A stretch of 9,095 nt of DNA from Actinomycetes bacterium (GCA_023460975.1 JAEWOG010000031.1:1-9095), one strand, 5' to 3'; shown: positions 1 through 6,080, counted from the stretch's first letter. Notes: generated by a model not told the origin, from the letters alone. Numbers and translations: made by a program.

Positions 1-205
1 TGCGGTCGAGCTCGAGGTGCTTGGTGCGCCACGCCACCTGGAGCGCCGGCCAGGGCTCGACCGCCTTCAGCTCGCGGATCTGGTGCAGCCTCAGCTGAAT
101 GCCCTCCCCCGGCGGCGCGGTGACGTCCACGCGGAGCTCCGTGTCGGAGAACGAGCTCTCCGCGAAGGCGAACAGGTCGTCACCGATCGATACGGCGTAT
201 CCCAC
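1..205 (-). CDS. Unrecognised protein, 5' part only (gene runs off the left edge)
   Basis: A minus-strand frame is open from the window edge and ends almost every codon in G or C from a GTG at 205-203 onward, the signature of the real genes here. The product begins (M/V)GYAVSIGDDLFAFAESSF and continues with a mixed hydrophilic and beta-like sequence; 68 codons are visible. It has no signal peptide or transmembrane segment and I do not recognise the family. GTG205 is preferred because GAGG lies about ten bases upstream and codon bias weakens beyond it. The same frame stays open to an ATG at 385-383, which would add 60 residues, but codon choice there is much less GC3-biased, so that stretch is more likely a spacer. 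On the GTG start, 206-421 is a divergent spacer shared with the DinB gene in which I see no further gene. Coding status is fairly sure, start less so, function unknown. Confidence 0.6.
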   Translation of the reverse strand, partial: MGYAVSIGDDLFAFAESSFSDTELRVDVTAPPGEGIQLRLHQIRELKAVEPWPALQVAWRTKHLELDR

Positions 206-421
206 ACCGCCATCATACCTCGCTGCGCCCTCGGAGCGGGCGTCGCATCGCGCTCCCGCATCGGATCGATGGGCCGACTGGACGGGAGGCCGCGCACCTC
301 GGCCGCGCGCCAGCCCGCTCAATACCGCAAGGGGTAGCTCACCGTGAACGTCGGGCGCGAGAATGGCCGTTCCGATGCGCTTCATGAGGTCGCCCGAGGA
401 TACAGCGGCTAGGCTTCGCGC

Positions 422-916
422 GTGATCGAGACGAGCTACGTGGTGACGATGGCGGCCTACAACCGCTGGCAGAACGAGAACCTCTACCGTGCGGCCGCGG
501 GCCTGTCCGACGCCGAGCGCAGGCGGGATCGCGGCGCGTTCTTCCGCTCGATCCACGGCACGCTGAACCACATCCTGTGGGCGGACGAGGTCTGGATGGG
601 GCGGCTCGCGGGCCGCGCCCACCCCGCCACGCCGATCGCGCGCTCGCACGAGCGCTACCTCGAGTGGGAGGCGCTCTCTGCGGCACGCGACGCGCTCGAC
701 GCGGACATCATCGCCTGGGCGGGCGCGCTCGAGCCCGGCTGGCTCACGCAGTCACCGGCGGCGGCTTCGGGTGGACGCACGCCGAAGAGCTCGCGGAGCC
801 GCGGCTTCTTGGTCGTGCACATGTTCAATCACCAGACGCACCACCGCGGGCAAGTGCATGCGCTGCTGACCGCGGCGGGTGCGCGTCCGGGCGACACGGA
901 CTTGCTGAAGCTGTAG
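422..916 (+). CDS. DinB family metal-binding protein
   Basis: The product has 164 residues, normal for the DinB/YfiT-like four-helix-bundle superfamily, whose members bind a divalent metal through three histidines; characterised relatives include thiol transferases and damage-induced proteins. Visible landmarks are the N-terminal helix with YNRWQNENLY (residues 13-22), the helix with GTLNHILWADEVW carrying a likely ligand at His50, and the C-terminal HMFNHQTHHRGQ with His133, His137 and His141 in the family's HxxxHxxxHRGQ spacing. His50, His137 and His141 are the probable metal ligands. The GTG start at 422 gives the usual family N-terminus; a later ATG at 449 would cut into helix 1. A weak AGG lies just upstream. 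There is no signal peptide, so the protein is cytoplasmic. It stands alone: the next gene is convergent. Family assignment is firm; the enzymatic role, if any, cannot be read from the sequence. Confidence 0.9.
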   Translation: MIETSYVVTMAAYNRWQNENLYRAAAGLSDAERRRDRGAFFRSIHGTLNHILWADEVWMGRLAGRAHPATPIARSHERYLEWEALSAARDALDADIIAWAGALEPGWLTQSPAAASGGRTPKSSRSRGFLVVHMFNHQTHHRGQVHALLTAAGARPGDTDLLKL

Positions 917-964
917 CGCCGCCAGTGGCTTCGTCTCTCCACAGATCCGGGGGACATGACCGAC

Positions 965-995
965 ACGACTCGGTCGTCTGGTGGTCCCGGACCAC
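965..995. terminator. Two tandem short hairpins in the convergent spacer (candidate bidirectional terminator)
   Basis: Two perfect inverted repeats stand side by side. The first is ACGAC/GTCGT (965-969, 973-977) around a 3-base loop. The second is GTGGTCC/GGACCAC (981-987, 989-995) around a single central base. They start about 50 bases after the DinB stop, between convergent genes, where a bidirectional terminator is expected. No T-tract follows on either strand, so a classical intrinsic terminator is not demonstrated. In DNA this GC-rich some hairpins arise by chance. Confidence 0.3.
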
Positions 996-1041
996 AGCGC
1001 GCTCAGCGTGAGCTCGTGTCGGAGCGCTCGCGAGCCGACGC

Positions 1042-1077
1042 GAGGGATCGAGCTCCTCGGCGGAGACGCGATCCCTC
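1042..1077 (-). terminator. Stem-loop after the trefoil-DUF4476 gene (candidate terminator)
   Basis: Nine-base arms GAGGGATCG (1042-1050) and CGATCCCTC (1069-1077) are perfect complements. The 18-base loop contains a second helix, CTCC/GGAG (1053-1056, 1062-1065). The structure lies 30 bases past the stop codon of the minus-strand gene ending at 1107, where its transcript should end. No U-run follows, so intrinsic termination is only suggested by position and stem strength. Confidence 0.4.
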
Positions 1078-1106
1078 CGGCGACGCCTTCGCGTCGAGCA
1101 GCGCTC

Positions 1107-1958
1107 TCAGCGCGCGCGCCGCGAGAGGGTCGCGCGGGCGCCGTCGCGCTCGCTGGAGAAGGTGAGGCGATCCAGGATGACCGCGCCGTTCTGAGGGTCG
1201 ACGAGCCGCGGCGCGAGGATCTCGATCGCCTGGGTCCTGTCGGACGAGAAGGCGAGCTCGCCGACGATCCGCGCGATCTGCTCGGCGGTGAACCAATGCC
1301 ACCGAGCGGCGTCCTGGACCGCGGCGCCCTTGTCCGACGAGAACGGGGCGGCGCGGACGCGCAGGAGGAGCGCCTCGAAGGCGGGGGCGTCGATCAACGG
1401 AGCGGAGCGACGTGACGGTGGGCCGACACCTGCGCCGTTTGCAGGGACCCGTGGTGTGGGGGGAGGCGCGGCGCGCAGCGCGAAGCGCTGGTTCAAGGCG
1501 CCGTGGCAGGTCCACGTGATGACCCGCGTCCCGGCCGTGCGGACGGCGCCCCCCTCGATGTCGAGGCAGCCACCGGAAGGGCTGCTCAACGCGGCGTTCG
1601 GCTGCAACATCCACTGCTGGTTGCTCGCGCCGTGGCAGCTCCACATCTGCACGCGCGCGCCCGGCCGCCCGACGTCTTCGCCATGCACGTCGAGGCAGCC
1701 GCCCGACGCGCTGAGCAGCATCCCGCGGTCCAAGCGCCAGAGCTGGTTCGGACCGCCGTGGCAGGGCCACATGTGGACGCGCGCGCCATCCCGCCCGACG
1801 TCCTCGCCGTGCACGTCGAGGCACAGGCCGGCTTCGTTGACGATCGAGAACCACTCGGTGGTGGGGCGGCGGCGCTGCGCCTCGCTCTCGGCGGGCGAGA
1901 GGACGAAGGCGGCGGCGAGGGTGAGGACGGCGAGGGCGGAAGGCTTGTTCGTAGGCAC
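1107..1958 (-). CDS. Secreted ricin-type beta-trefoil lectin / DUF4476 fusion protein
   Basis: The product has 283 residues. Residues 1-28 are a signal peptide (Lys5, hydrophobic core ALAVLTLAAAFVL, likely cleavage near AESEAQ). Residues about 33-162 form one ricin B/CBM13 trefoil of three repeats. Repeats one and two share GCLDVHGEDVGR-like strands and the hallmark QxW (NQLW 71-74, NQQW 113-116). Repeat three has Phe for Trp (NQRF 156-159). Each repeat also has a Cys pair (46/66, 88/108, 131/151), as in ricin-type domains. After a Pro-rich linker (about 163-187), residues 190-283 match the DUF4476 pattern: AFEALLLRVRAAPFSSDK, HWFTAEQIARIV, LAFSSDRTQAIEILAPRLVDPQNG, LTFSSERD. The trefoil should bind a carbohydrate outside the inner membrane; DUF4476 has no known function. 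GTG1958 is chosen because it immediately precedes the signal peptide; GTG at 1979 would add seven residues. The gene is monocistronic here, divergent from the lyase and convergent with DinB. Confidence 0.88.
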   Translation of the reverse strand: MPTNKPSALAVLTLAAAFVLSPAESEAQRRRPTTEWFSIVNEAGLCLDVHGEDVGRDGARVHMWPCHGGPNQLWRLDRGMLLSASGGCLDVHGEDVGRPGARVQMWSCHGASNQQWMLQPNAALSSPSGGCLDIEGGAVRTAGTRVITWTCHGALNQRFALRAAPPPTPRVPANGAGVGPPSRRSAPLIDAPAFEALLLRVRAAPFSSDKGAAVQDAARWHWFTAEQIARIVGELAFSSDRTQAIEILAPRLVDPQNGAVILDRLTFSSERDGARATLSRRAR

Positions 1959-2070
1959 GTACCCATCGTGCCCCGCGCCCACCTCTCGGTCCGTGAGCTT
2001 CGGGTAAACATGTGTAAAGCGAGCATGCGCGCCATCGACAGGGCGAGCGCCTGCTGGCCGCACGATCCGC

Positions 2071-2312
2071 GTGCACGTCCCGCTGACGGACGAGGCGAAG
2101 GCGGAGTGCGTCCGCCTGCCGGACCTCGCCGCGCCGCTCGAGCGCGTCGCGTCGGGCTGGCTCGCCGCGATCCTGTTCGGAGCGGTCGGGCCGCAGGCGC
2201 TCGCGCTGGCGGCGTTCGAGGGGAGGTCGACCCGCTCACCGATCCCGTCGCCCGCCTCGCGCTCGGCCTCCCGCCGCCCGCGCTCGAGACGAGCTCGGCC
2301 TGCGGCCCCGCT
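2071..2312 (+). pseudogene. Candidate frameshifted gene relic, family unknown
   Basis: From GTG2071 the first frame reads VHVPLTDEAKAECVRLPDLA and onward through a hydrophobic stretch (SGWLAAILFGAVGPQALALAAFE) with almost every codon ending in G or C, up to about 2220. There that frame turns into Ser/Arg/Pro-rich noise, while the frame starting at 2220/2223 takes over with EVDPLTDPVARLALGLPPPALE, again strongly GC3-biased. A one-base loss or two-base gain at the G-rich run GAGGGGAGG (2218-2226) would join the two into one reading of about 80 residues. The 5' end has no clear ribosome binding site and the 3' end fades out near 2312. I cannot name a family. It may be a decayed gene, or chance coding-like sequence in GC-rich DNA. 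Confidence 0.35.
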
Positions 2313-2520
2313 GCGCGGAGCGCCCCTCGCCAGCGCACAAGCAGAAGGGAGCCCGCCCGGGGCTGTGGCCACGCGAGATGCACGAGGTTCGCGGCTGCCG
2401 CCGTGCCCGCGCGCGGCATGCCGCCTGTCTTGCGCACGGGCATGCGGACGAGCGACCCTGTCAGCGCGGATACGGTCGAGCGGATCACTCGTCGCGGTGT
2501 CCTGTCCGTGGGCGTGTCGA

Positions 2521-2527
2521 GGCGGAG
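2521..2527 (+). promoter_or_regulatory. Ribosome binding site GGCGGAG of the lyase gene
   Basis: GGCGGAG ends nine bases before ATG2537. It supports this start over the in-frame ATG at 2378, whose extra 53 residues are Arg/His/Cys-rich and would bury the lipoprotein signal. Confidence 0.6.
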
Positions 2528-2536
2528 CGTGACGGC

Positions 2537-3661
2537 ATGATCTCTCGAAGAGTTCTCGCGAGCGCGGCGCTCGTGCTCGGGTGCAGCGGGGTCCCCGCGG
2601 TAGACGACGCGGGGCGTACGCGCGACTCCGGATCCAGAGAAGACAGCGGCGCGATCGACGGCGGCGGAGCCGACTCCGGCGGGATCGACGGCGGCGCGGT
2701 CGACTCCGGCGGGATCGACGGCGGCGCGGTCGACGGCGGGGAGCGCGACGACGCCGGACCTCCGCTCGACTGCACGGGCCTCCAGGAATCCACGTGGGCG
2801 GGGCTCGAGCTCGACTCGACCGAGCGCGGGGTCGAGGCGTCGAACATCTTCGTCCCGGGCGAGTGGGCCTACGATCTCCACTACATGCCCGGCTCGTCGG
2901 TGCGCTCCGACGCGGCGCACGCGCGCGAGCCCGGGACCGCCAGCATCCGCTCGTACATCTCACCGCGCGTGCCGATCCCGCCGGGCGTCGAGTACGACGC
3001 GAACTTCCGCGCGGAGATCGCGCGGCGGCCGTGGCACGAGGTCGTGCCGCTCGGGACCGAGCTCTGGATCGGGTTCTCGTACTACCTGCCGTCCACCTAC
3101 GTGCAGGACACGGCGAACCGCGCGACGCTCTTCCAGCTGCACGCGGGCAGGCATCACCCGCCGATCGAGATCGGGCACTGGGTGCCGATCGACTACCACG
3201 GCGCGCACGGCACGCAGCTCCACGTCATCCGGCGCTGGGGTGGGTGGAACACGCTCACGTTCGATCGCCAGACGCTGCCGGTCACGTTCGAGCCCGGTCA
3301 GTGGTACGACTTCGTCGTGCACGTCGTGTGGGACGTCGACGGCGGCACGCGCGGCCTCACCGAGCTCTGGGTGAACGGCACGCGGCACTACTCGGCGGAG
3401 GGCGGGAACACCTTCTCGGCGGGGACGGACGACGGCGACGCGATGCTGCCCTACGGCGGCACGCCGAAGCTCGGCTGGTACAAGTGGCCGTGGCACGACG
3501 CGCCGGAGGTCGACGCGTCGGAGGCCGCAGGGGTGACCGAGCTCGAGATGTACATCGGCGCCGTGCGGCTCCTCCGGCGCGCCGAGGGCGAGCACATCGG
3601 CGAGCAGGGCTACGAGTGCGTCGCGCCGCGCGGCGCGCGCCCGGCCGGACCGATGCCATGA
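2537..3661 (+). CDS. Lipoprotein polysaccharide lyase-like protein (Polysacc_lyase, PF14099-type jelly roll)
   Basis: The product has 374 residues. The N-terminus MISRRVLASAALVLGC is a short lipoprotein signal with lipobox LVLG-Cys16, so the mature protein should be lipid-anchored outside the inner membrane. Residues 19-77 are a flexible Asp/Gly/Ser linker built from ten-residue repeats (DSGGIDGGAV). The catalytic-type domain spans about 80-365 and shows the succession typical of the PF14099 polysaccharide lyase/heparin-lyase-like fold: NFRAEI (156-161), LWIGFSYYLP, LFQLHAG (with His202), LHVIRRWGGWNTL, GQWYDFVVHVVWD (with His262), ELWVNG (276-281) and, near the end, KLGWYKW (311-317). Lyases of this fold cleave uronic-acid-containing polysaccharides by beta-elimination; the substrate cannot be told from sequence. 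Cys79 and the C-terminal YECVAPRG Cys may pair. The downstream hydrolase starts about 95 bases later and may or may not share the transcript. Fold assignment is good; catalytic competence is inferred. Confidence 0.82.
   Translation: MISRRVLASAALVLGCSGVPAVDDAGRTRDSGSREDSGAIDGGGADSGGIDGGAVDSGGIDGGAVDGGERDDAGPPLDCTGLQESTWAGLELDSTERGVEASNIFVPGEWAYDLHYMPGSSVRSDAAHAREPGTASIRSYISPRVPIPPGVEYDANFRAEIARRPWHEVVPLGTELWIGFSYYLPSTYVQDTANRATLFQLHAGRHHPPIEIGHWVPIDYHGAHGTQLHVIRRWGGWNTLTFDRQTLPVTFEPGQWYDFVVHVVWDVDGGTRGLTELWVNGTRHYSAEGGNTFSAGTDDGDAMLPYGGTPKLGWYKWPWHDAPEVDASEAAGVTELEMYIGAVRLLRRAEGEHIGEQGYECVAPRGARPAGPMP
2641..2740 (+). repeat. 30-base in-frame tandem repeat in the lyase linker
   Basis: Bases 2671-2700 and 2701-2730 are identical 30-mers, each encoding DSGGIDGGAV. 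Bases 2641-2670 are a diverged copy with 7 differences (DSGAIDGGGA), and 2731-2740 begins a fourth partial unit. The unit length is a multiple of three, so gain or loss of copies keeps frame and only changes the distance between the lipid anchor and the enzyme domain. Perfect identity of two copies suggests a recent duplication or slippage. Confidence 0.9.
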
Positions 3662-3755
3662 CGTGGGAGCGCGCCTCGCGCGCCGCGGCATGCTCGAGCG
3701 GAGACGGTGATCGGCTCGCCGGAGAGCGAACCGTGCGGGGGCGCCGAGGTCCTGC

Positions 3756-5216
3756 GTGGTGATCGACGTGCCCGTCAGGTCGCGCGAGTCGGCGCGGTCG
3801 AGCCCGGGCTCCCCGCGACGCGAAGCTCACGCCGGGTTGCGCGGTCTGGTCGCGTCGTCGGTGGCGGTGGTCGTCCTCTCCGGCTGCGCCTCCGGCGCGG
3901 TGTTTCTGCGCCCGGTGGGCGGGCGCTCGTTCAGCGCGCTGAGCCAACCCTCGCCCGAGCCGATCGGACCGTTCGAGGGCGACGACGAGGCGCGGTTCGA
4001 GGCGCTGAGCGAGGCCTGGCACGAGCGACTGCGCGCGCGAGGAGTGCCAGGTGGCGCGCTCGCGGTGGTGATCGACGGTGAGCTGCGGTTCGCGGCCGGC
4101 GTCGGCGTGCGGCGCCTCGGAAGCGATCTACCCGTCACGCGCGACACGCGCTTTCGCGTCGCTTCCGTCAGCAAGATGGTCGTGGCGGCGACCGTGCTGT
4201 CGCTCGCCTCCGACGGCCTCCTCGCGCTCGACGACCCGATGCGCAGCATCGTCCCGGACTTCGCTGCGCCACCGCGCGCCGATGCCGACATCGACCGGGT
4301 GACGATCGAGCGGCTCCTGACCCACACCGCCGCGATCCCCGACCTCGCGTGCACCGACGACAGCTCGCTCGACGAGACCCGCCGTCGATGGGCCGGGGCA
4401 CCGTTCTGGGGACCGCCGGGCGCGTTCTTCAACTACTCGAACTTCGGCTACGCGCTCCTCGCCTCGGCGATCGCGGTCACCGAGGGCGACGACTTTCGAG
4501 CGGTCGTCGCCCGGCGTGTGTTCGCGCGCGCCTCCATGGACACCGCGAGCTACGACGCCGGGGGCGAGCTCGCGGCCGGGCACCTCCACGGTCGCGTCGT
4601 GTGGGAGCGTCCGAGCGACTGCGACGCGTCGCAAGCGGCGGGCGGCGTCATCGCCAGCGTGGTCGACCTCGCGCGCTTCGCCGAGGCGCTCCTCGCCGGC
4701 GGCGGCGCGATGCTCTCGACCGCGTGGACCGATGCGATGCTGCAGGGTCGCGTGCTCATGGACGAGCCGCCGCGCCGCACGTACGGCTACGGGGTCATGG
4801 AGAGCGAGCGCGCCGGCCTCCGGGTCGTCGAGCACGGCGGCTTCGCGGCCGGCTTCGTGACGCTGGTGCGGCTGGTGCCCGAGCGCGGCTTCGCGGTGAT
4901 CGTGTTCGCGAACGCGCCTACCCGCCCGGCCGACGCGGCGGACGCGGCGATGACCGCATTCCTCGACGTCGACGCGGAGCCACCGCCGCCGGTCCTGCCC
5001 TCACCCGAGACCCTCGCGAGCTACGAAGGCGTCTACGAAGACGAAGCCGGAGCGGCGGGGCGATTCGAACTCGCCGCCCGCGACGGTGGATTGGTCGCGC
5101 GCCCCCGGGACGGCAGCGTGCTGCCGCCGGACATGACCGGCACGTTCGTGCTCGGAGACGACCGGCGCCCTCGATACTTCGTCACCCGCGTGGGCGTCGC
5201 CCGTCGCGTCGAGTGA
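3756..5216 (+). CDS. Lipoprotein serine hydrolase, class C beta-lactamase / esterase fold
   Basis: The product has 486 residues from GTG3756. A hydrophobic signal ends in lipobox LSG-Cys44, so the protein is probably a lipoprotein. The Beta-lactamase (PF00144) domain covers about 80-400 with all active-site motifs: SxxK at Ser137-Val-Ser-Lys140 (nucleophile and general base), the conserved RLLTHTAAIPD stretch (186-196), YxN at Tyr227-Ser-Asn229, and HGG at 360-362 in the place of the KTG motif. His in that position is common in esterases and D-aminopeptidase/EstB-like members, so resistance to beta-lactams should not be assumed. Residues about 405-486 form a small C-terminal beta domain often found in these hydrolases. 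GAGG seven bases upstream favours GTG3756; a TTG at 3837 would give a more typical short lipoprotein signal (MRGLVASSVAVVVLSGC) and is a serious alternative. The gene is followed by a GST gene nine bases later. Confidence 0.88.
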   Translation: MVIDVPVRSRESARSSPGSPRREAHAGLRGLVASSVAVVVLSGCASGAVFLRPVGGRSFSALSQPSPEPIGPFEGDDEARFEALSEAWHERLRARGVPGGALAVVIDGELRFAAGVGVRRLGSDLPVTRDTRFRVASVSKMVVAATVLSLASDGLLALDDPMRSIVPDFAAPPRADADIDRVTIERLLTHTAAIPDLACTDDSSLDETRRRWAGAPFWGPPGAFFNYSNFGYALLASAIAVTEGDDFRAVVARRVFARASMDTASYDAGGELAAGHLHGRVVWERPSDCDASQAAGGVIASVVDLARFAEALLAGGGAMLSTAWTDAMLQGRVLMDEPPRRTYGYGVMESERAGLRVVEHGGFAAGFVTLVRLVPERGFAVIVFANAPTRPADAADAAMTAFLDVDAEPPPPVLPSPETLASYEGVYEDEAGAAGRFELAARDGGLVARPRDGSVLPPDMTGTFVLGDDRRPRYFVTRVGVARRVE

Positions 5217-5218
5217 GG
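5215..5218 (+). promoter_or_regulatory. Ribosome binding site of the GST gene overlapping the hydrolase stop codon
   Basis: GAGG at 5215-5218 shares two bases with the TGA stop of the hydrolase (5214-5216) and lies seven bases before ATG5226. This arrangement implies that ribosomes finishing the hydrolase help start the GST (translational coupling). Confidence 0.65.
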
Positions 5219-5225
5219 TGCTCGC

Positions 5226-5867
5226 ATGCTCAAGGTCTATGGATTCTCGAGGGTGAACAAGCTCGCTCACGGCAATACGCGTGACCTGCGTGTGCTGTGG
5301 GCGCTCGAAGAGATGGGGTTGCCTTACGAAGTCGTCGGCGTGGATCATCCGAGCCACGATCTCGATAGCGCCGAGTTTCGCGCGAAGAATCTGTTCGGTC
5401 AGATCCCCGTGATCGACGACGACGGTGTGGTGGTGACGGAGTCCGGCGCGATTCTGCTCTATCTCGCGCGCAAGAGCGGCAAGCTGATGCCGCGCGATCT
5501 CGCCGGCGAGGCGCAGGTGCTGCGGTGGAGCTTCGCCGCGCTGAGCACGATCGAGGTTCCCCTCCTGACGTCGTGGTTCGTCGACCTGAACGACGACGAG
5601 GGCACCAAGCCGAGCGACGCGCTCAAGAAGTGGGCGCAGATGCGCCTCGAGCAGCTCGACTCCTGGCTCAGCGATCGCACGTTCATCGCGACCGATGACT
5701 TCACGGTGGCGGACATCCTGATGACGCACGTGTTGAGCGCTCGCAGCACCGATCCCTCCCTTACGAAGCCGTACCAGCACGTCCGCGCGTACCAGACGCG
5801 CTGCTTGGCTCGCCCCGGATGGAAGCGCACGCTCGACGCTTACCTTGAGCGTGTCGAAGCCGTCTAA
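5226..5867 (+). CDS. Glutathione S-transferase family protein
   Basis: The product has 213 residues, typical for a soluble GST. The thioredoxin-like N-terminal domain (about 1-82) has strand LKVYGFS, helix TRDLRVLWALEEMGLPYE, cis-proline Pro61 in NLFGQIPVID, and Glu72-Ser73 in TESGAILLYLA, the pair that binds the gamma-glutamyl end of glutathione. The all-helical C-terminal domain (about 90-205) has the N-capping box Thr160-Val-Ala-Asp163. There is no signal peptide, so the enzyme is cytoplasmic and should conjugate or reduce an electrophile with glutathione; the catalytic residue (Ser8 or a neighbour) is uncertain. It starts nine bases after the hydrolase stop, with its ribosome binding site inside that stop. 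Codon use is unlike the neighbours: 16 of the first 60 codons end in A or T, against very few in the lyase or M23 genes, which suggests later acquisition. The last codons read CCTTGAGCGTGTCGAAGCC, similar to half-units of the repeat at 5934-6038. Confidence 0.9.
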   Translation: MLKVYGFSRVNKLAHGNTRDLRVLWALEEMGLPYEVVGVDHPSHDLDSAEFRAKNLFGQIPVIDDDGVVVTESGAILLYLARKSGKLMPRDLAGEAQVLRWSFAALSTIEVPLLTSWFVDLNDDEGTKPSDALKKWAQMRLEQLDSWLSDRTFIATDDFTVADILMTHVLSARSTDPSLTKPYQHVRAYQTRCLARPGWKRTLDAYLERVEAV

Positions 5868-5933
5868 CGCGGCGTGTTCGGGTCGGCGATGACATCTGAA
5901 TGGCCGAGCACGATCGCACGACGGACCTCTTCA

Positions 5934-6038
5934 CCGCTCGTCCTGAGCGCGGCTCGCACAGCGAGCCGCAGTCGAAGGACGCCGCGGCCGCACGCCCTTC
6001 GACTGCGCAGCCTGCGGCTGCGCGCTCAGGGCGAGCGG
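5934..6038. repeat. 105-base nested inverted repeat forming a perfect four-way cloverleaf
   Basis: I paired every base by hand. Outer stem: 5934-5951 with 6021-6038, 18 pairs, all Watson-Crick except one T-G at 5941/6031. Hairpin one: GCTCGC/GCGAGC at 5952-5957 and 5961-5966, loop ACA. Central stem: CGCAGTCGAAGG/CCTTCGACTGCG at 5967-5978 and 5996-6007, 12 perfect pairs with a 17-base loop that contains the palindrome GCGGCCGC. Hairpin three: CAGCC/GGCTG at 6008-6012 and 6016-6020, loop TGC. The four helices abut with no unpaired base at the junction. The half-units CCTGAGCG and GTCGAAGG occur on both sides in inverted order, as in two REP-like elements placed head to head. It may act as a bidirectional transcript end, a REP/BIME-type element or the footprint of a mobile palindrome; it is not a tRNA. 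Confidence 0.9.
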
Positions 6039-6080
6039 GTAGGGAGCGATCGGTGCATCATGTCGCCGAATCGCGACCGG

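Larger units (their letters stand above)
1959..2536. other. 578-base divergent spacer between the trefoil gene (-) and the lyase gene (+)
   Basis: No intact gene is convincing here. At 2003-2019 there is a small A/T-rich island, rare in this window, that reads TTTACACATGTTTACCC on the minus strand with TTTAC occurring twice; it lies 45-60 bases upstream of the trefoil start and could be part of its promoter, but no good -10 hexamer follows. From about 2071 to 2312 codon-biased sequence appears in two successive plus frames, annotated separately as a relic. From 2312 to 2520 I see only mixed-frame sequence. The lyase ribosome binding site closes the spacer. Confidence 0.5.

Noticed and set aside
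2003..2019. Promoter with TTTACA as -35 for the trefoil gene
   Set aside because: TTTACA fits a -35 box with one mismatch, but no acceptable -10 hexamer lies 16-18 bases on, so only the A/T-rich island is recorded.
2378..2536. Starting the lyase at the in-frame ATG 2378
   Set aside because: The extra 53 residues are Arg/His/Cys-rich and would displace the lipoprotein signal; the GGCGGAG site supports ATG2537.
2641..2740. CRISPR-like array
   Set aside because: The 30-base units are directly adjacent with no spacers and lie in frame inside a coding sequence.
1107..2963. Extending the trefoil-DUF4476 gene to 618 residues upstream of GTG1958
   Set aside because: The added N-terminal part is Arg/Pro/Ser low-complexity, overlaps the lyase gene on the other strand and would hide a clear signal peptide.
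3662..3755. Terminator between the lyase and hydrolase genes
   Set aside because: Only a 5-pair GCGCG/CGCGC hairpin (3669-3673, 3677-3681) with no T-tract is visible, too weak to call in this GC content.
3756..5216. Calling the serine hydrolase an antibiotic-resistance beta-lactamase
   Set aside because: The fold and SxxK/YxN fit, but HGG replaces KTG and many relatives are esterases or peptidases, so resistance is not supported.
5934..6038. Cloverleaf as a tRNA or an integron attC site
   Set aside because: There is no T-loop or anticodon-loop pattern and the arm sizes are wrong for tRNA. No attC core sites or integrase gene are seen.
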